A DNA stretch of 11,653 bases, taken from an uncultured Lachnospiraceae bacterium. Its GTDB lineage: Bacteria; Bacillota; Clostridia; Lachnospirales; Lachnospiraceae. The stretch lies in contig CACZOG010000205.1 of assembly GCA_902782715.1 (NCBI GenBank), forward strand, positions 1 through 11,653. The letters are read 5' to 3'. The translations under genes were made by a program, and so were the position numbers. Under the pieces are notes generated by a model that had not been told where the DNA came from, did not search any database, and worked only from the letters and a program-made list of their open reading frames with translations. Numbering within the stretch: the first letter of the stretch is position 1; every line of letters begins with the position of its first letter. Below, piece after piece: positions 1 to 7,210 of this stretch.

Positions 1-19
1 GAACTTTTTTTAAAAGTAT

Positions 20-48
20 TTGCTAAATGGAATAAATGAAAATATAAT
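20..48 (+). promoter_or_regulatory. Sigma-A-type promoter upstream of ddh
   Basis: TTGCTA at 20-25 and a perfect TATAAT at 43-48 are separated by 17 nt. The -35 box matches consensus at 4 of 6 positions. Transcription would start near 55, leaving a leader of about 37 nt before ddh. That is too short to hold a lysine riboswitch, so ddh is probably not controlled by one from this promoter. It likely drives ddh, lgt and the two transporter genes. Confidence 0.7.
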
Positions 49-91
49 GTAGTCGTATGTATTTCGATAAAGTCACAGGAGGACTAATAAA

Positions 92-1078
92 ATGAGCATT
101 AGAATAGGTATTATCGGTTACGGTAATCTCGGACGCGGAGTAGAATGTGCCATCAAGCAGAATGATGATCTGGAACTTGCTGCGGTATTTACAAGAAGAG
201 ACCCTGCAAGCGTTAAGATCCTTACAGATACGGCAAAGGTTGTTAATGTATCTGAGATAGCAGACTGGAAGGACAAGATCGATGTTGCGATCATCTGCGG
301 CGGTTCGGCTACAGATCTTCCCACACAGACACCCGAGTATTCTAAGTATTTTAACTGTATAGATTCGTTTGATACACATGCAAGAATTCCCGAGCATTTC
401 GAGAATGTTAACAAGGTATGTCTTGAGAACAACAAGGTATCCGTTATTTCGATCGGATGGGATCCCGGTCTTTTCTCACTCAACAGACTTCTCGGCAACG
501 CCGTTCTTCCCGACGGTAAGGATTACACATTCTGGGGCAAGGGCGTAAGTCAGGGACATTCCGATGCTGTAAGAAGAATCAAAGGCGTAAAGAACGCTAA
601 ACAGTATACGATCCCCGTTGAATCAGCTCTTGAGAAAGTTAGAAACGGTGAGAATCCCGAACTTACAACAAGAGAGAAACACACAAGAGAATGCTTCGTT
701 GTACTTGAAGAAGGTGCTGATGCAAAAGAAGTTGAGAGACAGATCGTAACAATGCCCAACTACTTTGCTGATTATGATACAACCGTTCACTTCATCGACG
801 AAGAAGAATTCAATAAGAATCATTCAGGCATTCCTCACGGAGGATTTGTTTTAAGATCAGGTAAGACAGGATGGAACGGCGAGACAAATCATATGATCGA
901 GTTCTCATTAAAGCTTGAATCCAATCCCGAATTTACCGCAAGCGTTCTTGTTGCTTATGCAAGAGCAGCTTACAGACTGGCTGAGAAGAAGGATTTCGGA
1001 TGCAAGACGATCTTCGATATTCCTCTTGCAATGCTCTCGGCAAAGGACGGAGCCGAATTAAGAGCTACACTCTTATAA
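92..1078 (+). CDS. ddh: meso-Diaminopimelate D-dehydrogenase
   Basis: Predicted NADPH-dependent cytosolic enzyme that converts tetrahydrodipicolinate plus ammonia directly to meso-2,6-diaminopimelate, the one-step branch of lysine and peptidoglycan-precursor synthesis. At 328 aa it matches the usual family length (about 320-330). An N-terminal Rossmann motif, GYGNLG, lies at residues 9-14, followed by FTRRDP (33-38), which fits the NADP phosphate-binding segment. The substrate-region signatures GWDPG (122-126) and FWGKGVSQGHSDAVRRI (147-163) are characteristic of the family. The start is supported by AGGAGG at 77-82, 9 nt before the ATG. It is the first gene after the promoter at 20-48 and is followed 24 nt later by the lgt-like gene. 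Having ddh does not exclude other DAP routes elsewhere in the genome. Assignment is very secure. Confidence 0.96.
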   Translation: MSIRIGIIGYGNLGRGVECAIKQNDDLELAAVFTRRDPASVKILTDTAKVVNVSEIADWKDKIDVAIICGGSATDLPTQTPEYSKYFNCIDSFDTHARIPEHFENVNKVCLENNKVSVISIGWDPGLFSLNRLLGNAVLPDGKDYTFWGKGVSQGHSDAVRRIKGVKNAKQYTIPVESALEKVRNGENPELTTREKHTRECFVVLEEGADAKEVERQIVTMPNYFADYDTTVHFIDEEEFNKNHSGIPHGGFVLRSGKTGWNGETNHMIEFSLKLESNPEFTASVLVAYARAAYRLAEKKDFGCKTIFDIPLAMLSAKDGAELRATLL

Positions 1079-1102
1079 TTGCTTAGATAAAAGGACAAGA
1101 TT

Positions 1103-1903
1103 ATGCATAATGATTTAATAACCATAGGAAAATTCACGCTTCACGGATATTCCGTAATGATCGCCATCGGCTTTCTTGTAGGAATGGGATTATGCTTGTG
1201 GAGAGCGAAAAAAGAAAATAAAAATTCGGATATAATCACGGATTACGCAATGATAGCCGTTATCTGCGGATTCTTAGGCGGAAAGATATTATATCTGATA
1301 GTAAACTTTAAAGTTTTGCTTGCAAATCCTAAGAGTATGCTCGGAATCCCTCAGGTATTTTCGGGATTCGTTGTTTACGGCGGAATAATCGGCGGAGCAG
1401 TTGCTTTGATAATCTATTCGAAGATAAAAAAAGTGGATTTCCTTGAATATATGGATTTTATGCTTCCTTATATTGCGCTCGTACAGGGATTCGGAAGGAT
1501 CGGATGTTTCCTTGCGGGATGCTGCTACGGTGCTCCCACGGATTCATTTCTCGGAGTTGTTTTCCCTCAGGGTTCAATAGCACCTGCCGGGATCAAGCTT
1601 TGGCCTACACAGTTATTCTCGTCGGGCGGAGATTTTATCATAGCTGCGATATTGATCGTATTCTCATACAAAAACAAGAAAAAAGGAAACGTTACGGCGC
1701 TTTACTTGATTCTTTACAGCATAGGCAGATTTGCGGTTGAGTTTTTCAGAGGGGATGAAGGAAGAGGATTGCTTGGTGGAGTTATTTCGACTTCACAGTT
1801 CATCTCGCTCCTTATCCTGCCCGCAGCGATCGCATTTGCGATCATAATCAACAAAGACGTTTTATTTAAATCTAAAGAATCCAAAGAAAACAAAGAACAG
1901 TAA
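1103..1903 (+). CDS. lgt: Prolipoprotein diacylglyceryl transferase (clostridial Lgt variant)
   Basis: Predicted membrane enzyme that moves a diacylglyceryl group from phosphatidylglycerol onto the lipobox cysteine of prelipoproteins, the first step of lipoprotein maturation. The 266-aa protein has about seven hydrophobic segments and the Lgt landmarks in order: HGYSVMIAIGF near the N terminus, SGFVVYGGIIGG (87-98), GRIGCFLAGCCYG (131-143, aligning with the GRxGNFxNxExxG signature), a WPTQLFSS block (167-174) and GRFAVEFFRGDE (208-219). It is odd at two positions known to matter in E. coli Lgt: the His of the HGG(L/I)IG motif is Tyr92 here, and the Asn of GRxGN is Cys135. From memory this form is common in Lachnospiraceae, so it is more likely a lineage variant than a decayed gene. 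AAGGA at 1091-1095 lies 7 nt before the ATG. It sits between ddh and the transporter genes in a probable operon. Confidence 0.88.
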   Translation: MHNDLITIGKFTLHGYSVMIAIGFLVGMGLCLWRAKKENKNSDIITDYAMIAVICGFLGGKILYLIVNFKVLLANPKSMLGIPQVFSGFVVYGGIIGGAVALIIYSKIKKVDFLEYMDFMLPYIALVQGFGRIGCFLAGCCYGAPTDSFLGVVFPQGSIAPAGIKLWPTQLFSSGGDFIIAAILIVFSYKNKKKGNVTALYLILYSIGRFAVEFFRGDEGRGLLGGVISTSQFISLLILPAAIAFAIIINKDVLFKSKESKENKEQ

Positions 1904-1917
1904 GTTTCAGGTTTGTT

Positions 1918-2607
1918 ATGGCTCAGATAAAAGGAACCGGCGTTTCGGTCGGATACGAAAAGAAAATAGTTGCCGATAATATCAACTTTGAGATAAACGA
2001 AGGTGATTATCTCTATATTGTCGGTGAAAACGGTTCGGGTAAATCCACGCTTATGAAGTGTATTCTCGGACTCGAAAAGGTGGTTGCCGGAAATATCGTT
2101 TACGGCGACAACCTTAAGCAGAAAGAAATAGGATATCTTCCACAGCAGACCTTTATTCAGAGAGACTTTCCCGCTACGGTACAGGAAATTGTACTTTCGG
2201 GATGTCTTAATCAACTGGGCTTTCGCCCTTTCTTCGGCAAAAAGGAAAAGCAAAGAGCCGAAGAAGCAATGAAAAAATTAGAAATCACCGATCTCGCGAA
2301 GCGTTCGTATCCGGAACTTTCCGGAGGACAGCAGCAGAGAGTTCTGCTTGCAAGGGCGCTTTGCGCGACGGGCAAAGTACTTCTTCTTGATGAGCCTGTT
2401 GCGGGACTCGATCCTTATGCACAGGAACAGCTCTATACTCTTATTTATAAGATCAATAAAGAAGAAAAGATCACTATCATCATGGTTTCCCATGATCTGG
2501 AAGCGGCAAAAAAATATGCAACGCATATTCTTCATATAGGTAAAGAAAAGAGTGTTTTCTGTACCAAGCATGAATTCCTTAAGGAGAACGGCGGATGTCT
2601 GTTTTAA
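1918..2607 (+). CDS. Metal (zinc/manganese-type) ABC transporter ATP-binding protein
   Basis: Cytoplasmic ATPase subunit of an ABC importer, predicted to power uptake of a divalent metal through the permease encoded immediately downstream. All nucleotide-binding motifs are present in the 229-aa protein: Walker A GENGSGKST (36-44), a Q-loop in GYLPQQ (72-77), signature LSGGQQQR (134-141), Walker B VLLLDEP (154-160), D-loop GLD (163-165) and switch His192 in SHD. The sequence type and pairing with an ABC-3 permease point to the ZnuC/AdcC/MntB-like group; the actual metal cannot be read from the sequence. The gene starts 14 nt after lgt with only a weak AGG-containing ribosome binding site, so translation may depend on coupling to lgt. 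It ends in a 13-nt overlap with the permease gene. Family is secure, substrate is inferred. Confidence 0.88.
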   Translation: MAQIKGTGVSVGYEKKIVADNINFEINEGDYLYIVGENGSGKSTLMKCILGLEKVVAGNIVYGDNLKQKEIGYLPQQTFIQRDFPATVQEIVLSGCLNQLGFRPFFGKKEKQRAEEAMKKLEITDLAKRSYPELSGGQQQRVLLARALCATGKVLLLDEPVAGLDPYAQEQLYTLIYKINKEEKITIIMVSHDLEAAKKYATHILHIGKEKSVFCTKHEFLKENGGCLF

Positions 2608-3446
2608 CTTTATTAACGGAATATTTGTCACGTCCCATGGTAAGGAATGCATTGATCGTCGGAACACTGATCGCACTCTGTGCTTCGCTTTTAGGTACGA
2701 CGATCGTTCTTAAAAGACTTTCTTTTATAGGCGACGGCCTTTCGCATGTCGCATTCGGTGCTCTTTGCATCGCAATGGTATTTTCCTTAACGGACAAAAT
2801 GATCGTAGTGCTGCCGATCACGGTTTTGGTGGCTGTTATTTTAATGGGAACAAATGACAATAAGAAGATAAAAGGTGACGCGGCCGTGGCCATGCTTTCC
2901 GTGGGAGCGCTTGCTTTCGGTTATCTTCTTTTAAACAAATTCCCCGGAAGAGGAAACAACAATATATCGGGAGACGTATGCTCGACTCTTTTCGGTTCGA
3001 TGTCGATAATGACTCTGTCGAATACCGATGTGATCCTGTGCATTGCGCTTTCCGTTATAGTTGTTATTTTCTTCATTGTATTTTATAACCGTATTTTTTC
3101 TGTTACATTTGATGAAAACTTTGCAGCAGCGACCGGAATCAGAAATACTCTTTATAAACTGCTTCTTTCCGTTATCATTGCCGTTGTTATAGTTTTAAGC
3201 ATGCAGCTGGTAGGTTCTCTTCTTATCTCTGCATTGATAGTATTCCCCGTCCTTTCTTCACAAAGGATCTTCAGAAGCTTTTTATCGGTGGTCATTTCCT
3301 CTGCGGCACTCGGAGTTTCATGCGCCGTTATAGGAATCCTTGCCTCCATTATTTTCTCAACGCCCATCGGAGCAACGGTTGTATGCGTTAATATTCTGGT
3401 ATTCGCAATATGCTTCGTGTTCGGCAAACTGTTCTTCAGAAAATAA
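2595..3446 (+). CDS. ABC-3 family metal transporter permease
   Basis: Predicted multi-pass permease that forms the membrane channel for the ATPase encoded just upstream, importing Zn2+, Mn2+ or a similar ion. The 283-aa protein is almost entirely hydrophobic segments (about eight to nine). It has the ABC-3 family landmarks: SFIGDGLSHVAFGA (43-56, like the GDxLSHxxxPG block of ZnuB), DENFAAATGI (173-182) and LVGSLLISALIVFPVLSSQ (205-223). The ATG lies inside the end of the ATPase gene (13-nt overlap in another frame), so the two are probably translationally coupled. No metal-binding lipoprotein gene and no regulator gene accompany the pair, so a solute-binding protein would have to be encoded elsewhere. 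ZnuB, AdcB and MntC-type permeases cannot be told apart here. Confidence 0.87.
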   Translation: MSVLTLLTEYLSRPMVRNALIVGTLIALCASLLGTTIVLKRLSFIGDGLSHVAFGALCIAMVFSLTDKMIVVLPITVLVAVILMGTNDNKKIKGDAAVAMLSVGALAFGYLLLNKFPGRGNNNISGDVCSTLFGSMSIMTLSNTDVILCIALSVIVVIFFIVFYNRIFSVTFDENFAAATGIRNTLYKLLLSVIIAVVIVLSMQLVGSLLISALIVFPVLSSQRIFRSFLSVVISSAALGVSCAVIGILASIIFSTPIGATVVCVNILVFAICFVFGKLFFRK

Positions 3447-3457
3447 AAAAATTCCTC

Positions 3458-3486
3458 TTGCACGCGTTTATTCTTAGTGTTATACT
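3458..3486 (+). promoter_or_regulatory. Extended -10 promoter for typA
   Basis: TTGCAC (3458-3463), a 17-nt spacer and TATACT (3481-3486) form a near-consensus sigma-A promoter. TG at 3478-3479 adds an extended -10 element. Transcription would begin near 3493, about 26 nt before the typA start. No terminator hairpin is visible between the permease stop and this promoter, so read-through from the upstream operon is possible. Confidence 0.75.
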
Positions 3487-3518
3487 CTCAAACGGTGTTT
3501 TTTTAGGAGGATTTATTA

Positions 3519-5222
3519 ATGATTACGAGAAGAGATGATATTCGTAATGTAGCAATCATAGCCCATGTCGATCACGGCAAAACCACTCTGGTTGATGGTC
3601 TTTTAAAGCAGAGCGGAGTATTCAGAGACAATCAGGAAGTTGCCGAGAGAGTCATGGATTCCAATGATATAGAAAGAGAAAGAGGAATTACGATCCTTTC
3701 CAAAAATACGGCCGTAAATTACAAAGGAGTTAAGATCAATATCATCGATACTCCGGGCCATGCGGATTTCGGCGGAGAGGTTGAACGTGTCCTTAAGATG
3801 GTTAACGGCGTTATCCTTTTGGTTGACGCTTTTGAAGGACCCATGCCCCAGACAAGATTCGTATTAAAGAAAGCTCTGGAACTTAAGCTTCCCGTAATCG
3901 TTTGTATCAATAAGATCGACAGACCTGAAGCAAGAAGCGAAGAGGTTGTTGATGAAGTACTTGAACTTTTCCTTGATCTTGATGCTGACGATGCTCAGCT
4001 TGACTGTCCTTTCATTTTTGCATCCGCAAAAGCAGGTACCGCAGTGAAGAATCTCGGAGACGAAGCAGTTGACATGTCTCCTCTTTTCGAGACGATTATA
4101 GATTATATTCCCGCACCCGAGGGTGACCCGGATCTGGGGACGCAGATTCTTATCAGTACAATTGACTATAATGAATATGTAGGAAGAATTGGTGTAGGAA
4201 AAGTTGACAGAGGATCGATTAAGACAAATGACGATGTAGTAATCGTAAATGCTCACGATCCCGAGAAGTCACGCAAAGTTAAAGTTTCCAAATTATATGA
4301 GTTTGACGGACTTGAGAGAGTGGAAGTCAAAGAAGCCGGTATCGGTTCGATTGTTGCGATCTCCGGAATTTCGGATATTCATATCGGCGATACGCTCTGC
4401 AGCGTTGATTTTCCCGAACCCATTGAGTTCCAGAAGATTTCCGAGCCCACGATCGCAATGCATTTCATTGTAAACGATTCACCTTTGGCAGGAAGAGAAG
4501 GCAAGTATGTAACAAGCCGTCATATCCGTGACAGATTATTCAAAGAATTAAACACTGATGTTTCATTAAGAGTTGAAGAGACTGACAGTACCGATGCGTT
4601 CAAGGTATCCGGAAGAGGCGAACTTCATCTTTCCGTTCTTATCGAGAATATGAGAAGAGAAGGATACGAATTCGCTGTAAGCAAGGCTGAAGTACTTTAT
4701 AAAAAAGACGAGAACGGCAAACTTCTCGAGCCGATGGAAAGAGCATTCATCGATGTTCCCGAAGAATACTCGGGAAGCGTTATCGAGAAATTAAGCCAGA
4801 GAAAAGGCGAGCTTTTAAACATGGGCAACGCAACCGGCGGATATACAAGACTTGAGTTCTTAATTCCCTCGAGAGGCTTGATAGGTTACAGAGGCGATTT
4901 CCTTACAGATACTAAAGGAAACGGAATCTTAAATACTCTTTTTGAAGGATACGGTCCTTTTAAGGGAGAGATCCAGTACAGAAAACAGGGTTCTCTTATC
5001 GCATTTGAAGGCGGAGAGAGCGTAACATACGGTCTGTTTAACGCACAGGAGAGAGGAACACTCTTCATCGGACCCGGCGAAACCGTATATGCGGGTATGA
5101 TCATCGGACAGTGTCCCAAGGCAGAAGATATTGAACTTAATGTCTGCAAGACCAAACATCTTACCAATACGCGTTCTTCGTCTGCTGACGAGGCACTTCA
5201 CTTAACACCGCCCAGAATCTAA
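3519..5222 (+). CDS. typA: Translational GTPase TypA/BipA, interrupted by in-frame TAA
   Basis: Ribosome-binding GTPase of the EF-G/LepA class that helps 50S subunit assembly and stress or cold growth. The GTPase motifs are intact: G1 AHVDHGKT (15-22), G2 RGIT (55-58), G3 DTPGH (77-81), G4 NKID (131-134) and G5 SAK (169-171). They are followed by the beta-barrel domain, the EF-G-like domains and the TypA-specific C-terminal domain, including the loop KHLTNTRSSSADEALHL that in E. coli BipA reaches the A-site tRNA. The frame stops at TAA (5220-5222) after PPRI, giving 567 aa, whereas relatives are about 605-620 aa. Translation in the same frame after the stop continues with the normal TypA ending to 5378. 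A read-through product would be 619 codons long. AGGAGG (3505-3510) lies 8 nt before the ATG. The gene is probably monocistronic. Family is certain; whether the stop is real, an error or tolerated is unresolved. Confidence 0.93.
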   Translation: MITRRDDIRNVAIIAHVDHGKTTLVDGLLKQSGVFRDNQEVAERVMDSNDIERERGITILSKNTAVNYKGVKINIIDTPGHADFGGEVERVLKMVNGVILLVDAFEGPMPQTRFVLKKALELKLPVIVCINKIDRPEARSEEVVDEVLELFLDLDADDAQLDCPFIFASAKAGTAVKNLGDEAVDMSPLFETIIDYIPAPEGDPDLGTQILISTIDYNEYVGRIGVGKVDRGSIKTNDDVVIVNAHDPEKSRKVKVSKLYEFDGLERVEVKEAGIGSIVAISGISDIHIGDTLCSVDFPEPIEFQKISEPTIAMHFIVNDSPLAGREGKYVTSRHIRDRLFKELNTDVSLRVEETDSTDAFKVSGRGELHLSVLIENMRREGYEFAVSKAEVLYKKDENGKLLEPMERAFIDVPEEYSGSVIEKLSQRKGELLNMGNATGGYTRLEFLIPSRGLIGYRGDFLTDTKGNGILNTLFEGYGPFKGEIQYRKQGSLIAFEGGESVTYGLFNAQERGTLFIGPGETVYAGMIIGQCPKAEDIELNVCKTKHLTNTRSSSADEALHLTPPRI

Positions 5223-5378
5223 AGTCTTGAGCAGGCGATCGACTTCATCGATACGGACGAACTTCTTGAGGTTACACCCGAGCATCTGCGTATGCGAAAG
5301 AAGATCCTCGACCCCACGTTGAGAAAGCGTGCGGGATTTGCCAAGAAGCAGGCTATGGAAGCAGCCGAAAACCAGTAA
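5223..5378 (+). pseudogene. typA: Displaced 3' end of typA after the in-frame stop
   Basis: These 51 codons plus a TAA at 5376-5378 are in the same frame as typA and encode its expected C terminus. It starts SLEQAIDFID, passes through DELLEVTPE and RMRKKILDPTLRKRAG, and ends in AMEAAENQ. This corresponds to the LEQALEFIDDDELVEVTP...RIRK ending of BipA proteins. No nucleotides are gained or lost at the junction; only one codon reads as stop. A single change from TTA (Leu), giving RILSLEQ, would explain it. There is no ribosome binding site or start codon suited to independent expression of this piece. If the TAA is an assembly error, this segment simply belongs to the gene beginning at 3519. 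Confidence 0.85.
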
Positions 5379-5400
5379 AATACACAGTTTCCATATATTG

Positions 5401-5430
5401 AAAAGTCGGAGAAAAACTCCGGCTTTTTAT
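5401..5430 (+). terminator. Rho-independent terminator after typA
   Basis: A hairpin with stem AAAGTCGGAG pairing with CTCCGGCTTT (one G-T wobble) around an A-rich loop, followed directly by T residues, lies 23 nt after the natural typA stop at 5376-5378. Its position beyond that stop, rather than beyond the premature TAA, supports the longer typA gene as the ancestral unit. Confidence 0.87.
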
Positions 5431-5463
5431 TATATATATTACCTTAATATATTAATGTTAATC

Positions 5464-5492
5464 TTGAAAAAAATAGGGTTTGCAAGTATACT
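5464..5492 (+). promoter_or_regulatory. Promoter for the YcxB-like/tsaE/tsaB operon
   Basis: TTGAAA (5464-5469) and TATACT (5487-5492) are 17 nt apart, each with one or two mismatches to consensus. The promoter lies between the typA terminator and the next gene, in an AT-rich stretch. Transcription would begin near 5499, giving a leader of about 60 nt. It is the only obvious strong promoter before the long run of closely packed genes that extends to about 11478. Confidence 0.72.
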
Positions 5493-5559
5493 ATATTTTG
5501 ATTTATTATGTGTTACTGTGCCTAACTATGTAGTGAGGCAAAAACGGAAGGCAGACCCG

Positions 5560-6048
5560 ATGGAAATACGTTTTGACGTGCAGATGACAACTTCAAAACT
5601 GTACGATTTTAATCTTCAGCATTCGTACAAACAGCCGATCTCGATCATTGCTTCGGCTGTCGGAGTCATTTTTGCATTTTTGTTTATAAATTATCTTAAA
5701 TGGTATTATCTGGCAGCAGCGCTTTTACTTATCTTTTATCTGCCGATCAGCCTTTTGAGATCTTCTTTTATGAAGGTCAAACTGATCGATTTCTTCCGCG
5801 AACCCGTTTCGTATCTTTTAAACGATGAGGGTATCACGGTAAGCGCGCAGGGAGAAGAGCAGACGATCCCCTGGAGTGCCTGCACCAAAGCATGCAATAC
5901 GAGACAGAGTTATTTTATATACACCGGCAAGAATTCCGCTTTTATTTTCCCGAAGAAAGACATGGGGGATAAAACGGCGGATGTTCTTATGATGATCAAT
6001 ACCCATATGGACCCTAAGAAAGTTAAGATCAAATTCGGAGGTCTATAA
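5560..6048 (+). CDS. YcxB-like membrane protein of unknown function
   Basis: A 162-aa protein with a short N-terminal region beginning MEIRFDVQMT, two adjacent hydrophobic segments (about residues 27-44 and 47-66) and a cytosolic-looking C-terminal half. That half contains a 'LLNDEGITVSAQGEEQTIPW' stretch followed by YFIYTGKNSAFIFPKKDM. This layout, with the pleckstrin-like beta-rich tail and the F-I-PK motif, resembles YcxB-family (YcxB-like C-terminal domain) proteins, whose function is unknown. The frame stays open upstream to 5329, but a start there would run through the typA 3' end, its terminator and the promoter. The ATG at 5560, 8 nt after GGAAGG (5546-5551), is therefore chosen. Its stop overlaps the tsaE start by 1 nt (TAATG), so the two are probably translationally coupled. 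Confidence 0.8.
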   Translation: MEIRFDVQMTTSKLYDFNLQHSYKQPISIIASAVGVIFAFLFINYLKWYYLAAALLLIFYLPISLLRSSFMKVKLIDFFREPVSYLLNDEGITVSAQGEEQTIPWSACTKACNTRQSYFIYTGKNSAFIFPKKDMGDKTADVLMMINTHMDPKKVKIKFGGL

Positions 6049-6500
6049 TGGAAGGAATATTTGAAGTCAATTCAGCAGAGGAGACCAAAGCGCTCGGAGT
6101 CAGATTCGCCGAAGAAGCGGCTCCCGGAACGGTCATAGCCCTTATCGGTGATCTGGGTGTCGGCAAAACGGTTTTCACCAAAGGCATTGCAAAGGGCCTC
6201 GGTATTACCGAAAAAGTATCCAGTCCGACTTTTACGATCCTTGAATCCTATTATTCGGGCAAAATGCCGCTTCATCATTTCGATGTTTACAGGATCGGAG
6301 ATTCCGAGGAAATGGAAGAAGCGGGATTTGACGACTGCATCTCTTCGAACGGGATAACGATCGTTGAATGGGCGACTGTCATTGAAGACATCATGCCCGC
6401 AGGTACTTTTGTGGTTGAGATAGCCAAGGATTTAAGCAAAGGCCTCGATTACAGAAAGATCACCATTACCAAAACTCAAAGAGAAGGATATTTAAAGTGA
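6048..6500 (+). CDS. tsaE: tRNA threonylcarbamoyladenosine biosynthesis ATPase TsaE
   Basis: Small P-loop ATPase required with TsaB and TsaD for transfer of the threonylcarbamoyl group to A37 of ANN-decoding tRNAs (t6A); ATP hydrolysis resets the TsaBD complex. At 150 aa it has the normal family length. Visible motifs are Walker A GDLGVGKT (34-41), the family block SSPTFT (58-63), HFDVYR (77-82), and VEWA (106-109), where Glu-Trp is highly conserved. GGAGG at 6037-6041 lies 6 nt before the ATG. The gene overlaps the YcxB-like gene by 1 nt and tsaB by 4 nt (GTGA). The tsaE-tsaB-rimI order matches the ydiB-ydiC-ydiD cluster of Bacillus subtilis. Assignment is secure. Confidence 0.95.
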   Translation: MEGIFEVNSAEETKALGVRFAEEAAPGTVIALIGDLGVGKTVFTKGIAKGLGITEKVSSPTFTILESYYSGKMPLHHFDVYRIGDSEEMEEAGFDDCISSNGITIVEWATVIEDIMPAGTFVVEIAKDLSKGLDYRKITITKTQREGYLK

Positions 6501-7210
6501 AAATACTTGCACTCGATTCATCGGGACTGGTAGCCTCGGTGGCTTACCTCGAAGACGGAAAGATAAAAGGAAATTTAAGTTACAATTATCAGAAAACACA
6601 TTCGCAGACTCTTCTGCCCATGCTCGACAGTCTTATAAAAACACTGGAGATCGACTTAAAAGAAGTGGATTTCCTGGCAGTTGCAAACGGACCGGGTTCT
6701 TTTACGGGACTTAGGATCGGAGTGGCTACGGTAAAAGGTCTGGCAGAGAGCACCGGAAAGGAAGTCATTCCCGTTTCCACACTCGAAGGTCTCGCATTAA
6801 ATGTCAATTATGCAGACGGTCTGGCATGCCCCATCATGGACGCGAGAAGATCGCAGGTTTATGCGGGAGTTTACAGATTCAAAGAGGGTGAAGTTAAACC
6901 CGAGGAAGTATTTGAACCCGTTAACTGCGAAATGGTCAGACTCTGCGAAAGGCTTAACGAACTCGGAGAGAAGGTTTATTTTACCGGAGACGGAGTTCCC
7001 GTATACAGAGAGATCATCGAGAATAACCTGAAGGTTCCGTATGTATTACCCAATCCGCTCAATCAGTATCAGAACGCGGGCAATATTGCGGTGCTTGCAG
7101 AGGTATACGCAAATGAGGGTTCTAAAAAGGCATGTGACGTCACACCGATATATTTAAGAAAACCTCAGGCCGAGAGAGAAAGAGAAGCAATGTTAAATGC
7201 TGCAGATTGA
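6497..7210 (+). CDS. tsaB: t6A biosynthesis scaffold protein TsaB
   Basis: Non-catalytic ASKHA-fold partner of TsaD that forms the TsaB-TsaD heterodimer at the centre of the bacterial t6A complex. The 237-aa protein starts with the ASKHA strand MKILALDSSG and has the TsaB signature ANGPGSFTGLRIG (63-75) and MDARRSQVYAGVY (114-126). It lacks the HxxxH metal site found in TsaD, as expected for TsaB. The start is GTG at 6497-6499, overlapping the tsaE stop by 4 nt. A GAGAAGGA-type ribosome binding site lies about 8 nt upstream, and no ATG is better placed. It overlaps rimI by 14 nt. Assignment is secure. Confidence 0.94.
   Translation: MKILALDSSGLVASVAYLEDGKIKGNLSYNYQKTHSQTLLPMLDSLIKTLEIDLKEVDFLAVANGPGSFTGLRIGVATVKGLAESTGKEVIPVSTLEGLALNVNYADGLACPIMDARRSQVYAGVYRFKEGEVKPEEVFEPVNCEMVRLCERLNELGEKVYFTGDGVPVYREIIENNLKVPYVLPNPLNQYQNAGNIAVLAEVYANEGSKKACDVTPIYLRKPQAEREREAMLNAAD

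Noticed and set aside
49..91. Lysine riboswitch upstream of ddh
   Set aside because: The promoter at 20-48 leaves a leader of only about 37 nt, and no L-box features are visible.
1714..2253. Minus-strand open frame of 179 codons opposite lgt and the ATPase gene
   Set aside because: It lies antisense to two well-supported genes, has no recognisable domain and looks like a composition artefact.
3487..3504. T-tract before typA as a terminator for the transporter operon
   Set aside because: A T run is present at 3498-3504, but no stable stem precedes it and it falls downstream of the typA promoter.
3864..4256. Minus-strand open frame inside typA
   Set aside because: It is antisense to a strongly conserved GTPase gene and shows no protein-like features.
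5220..5222. Recoded TAA as part of an alternative genetic code
   Set aside because: TAA ends ddh, lgt, both transporter genes and others, TGA ends tsaE, tsaB and tsaD, and TAG ends rimI, so all three are normal stops here.
5329..5559. Longer N terminus for the YcxB-like gene from the upstream open frame
   Set aside because: It would run through the typA 3' coding end, a rho-independent terminator and the new promoter, and lacks a ribosome binding site; the ATG at 5560 with GGAAGG is better.
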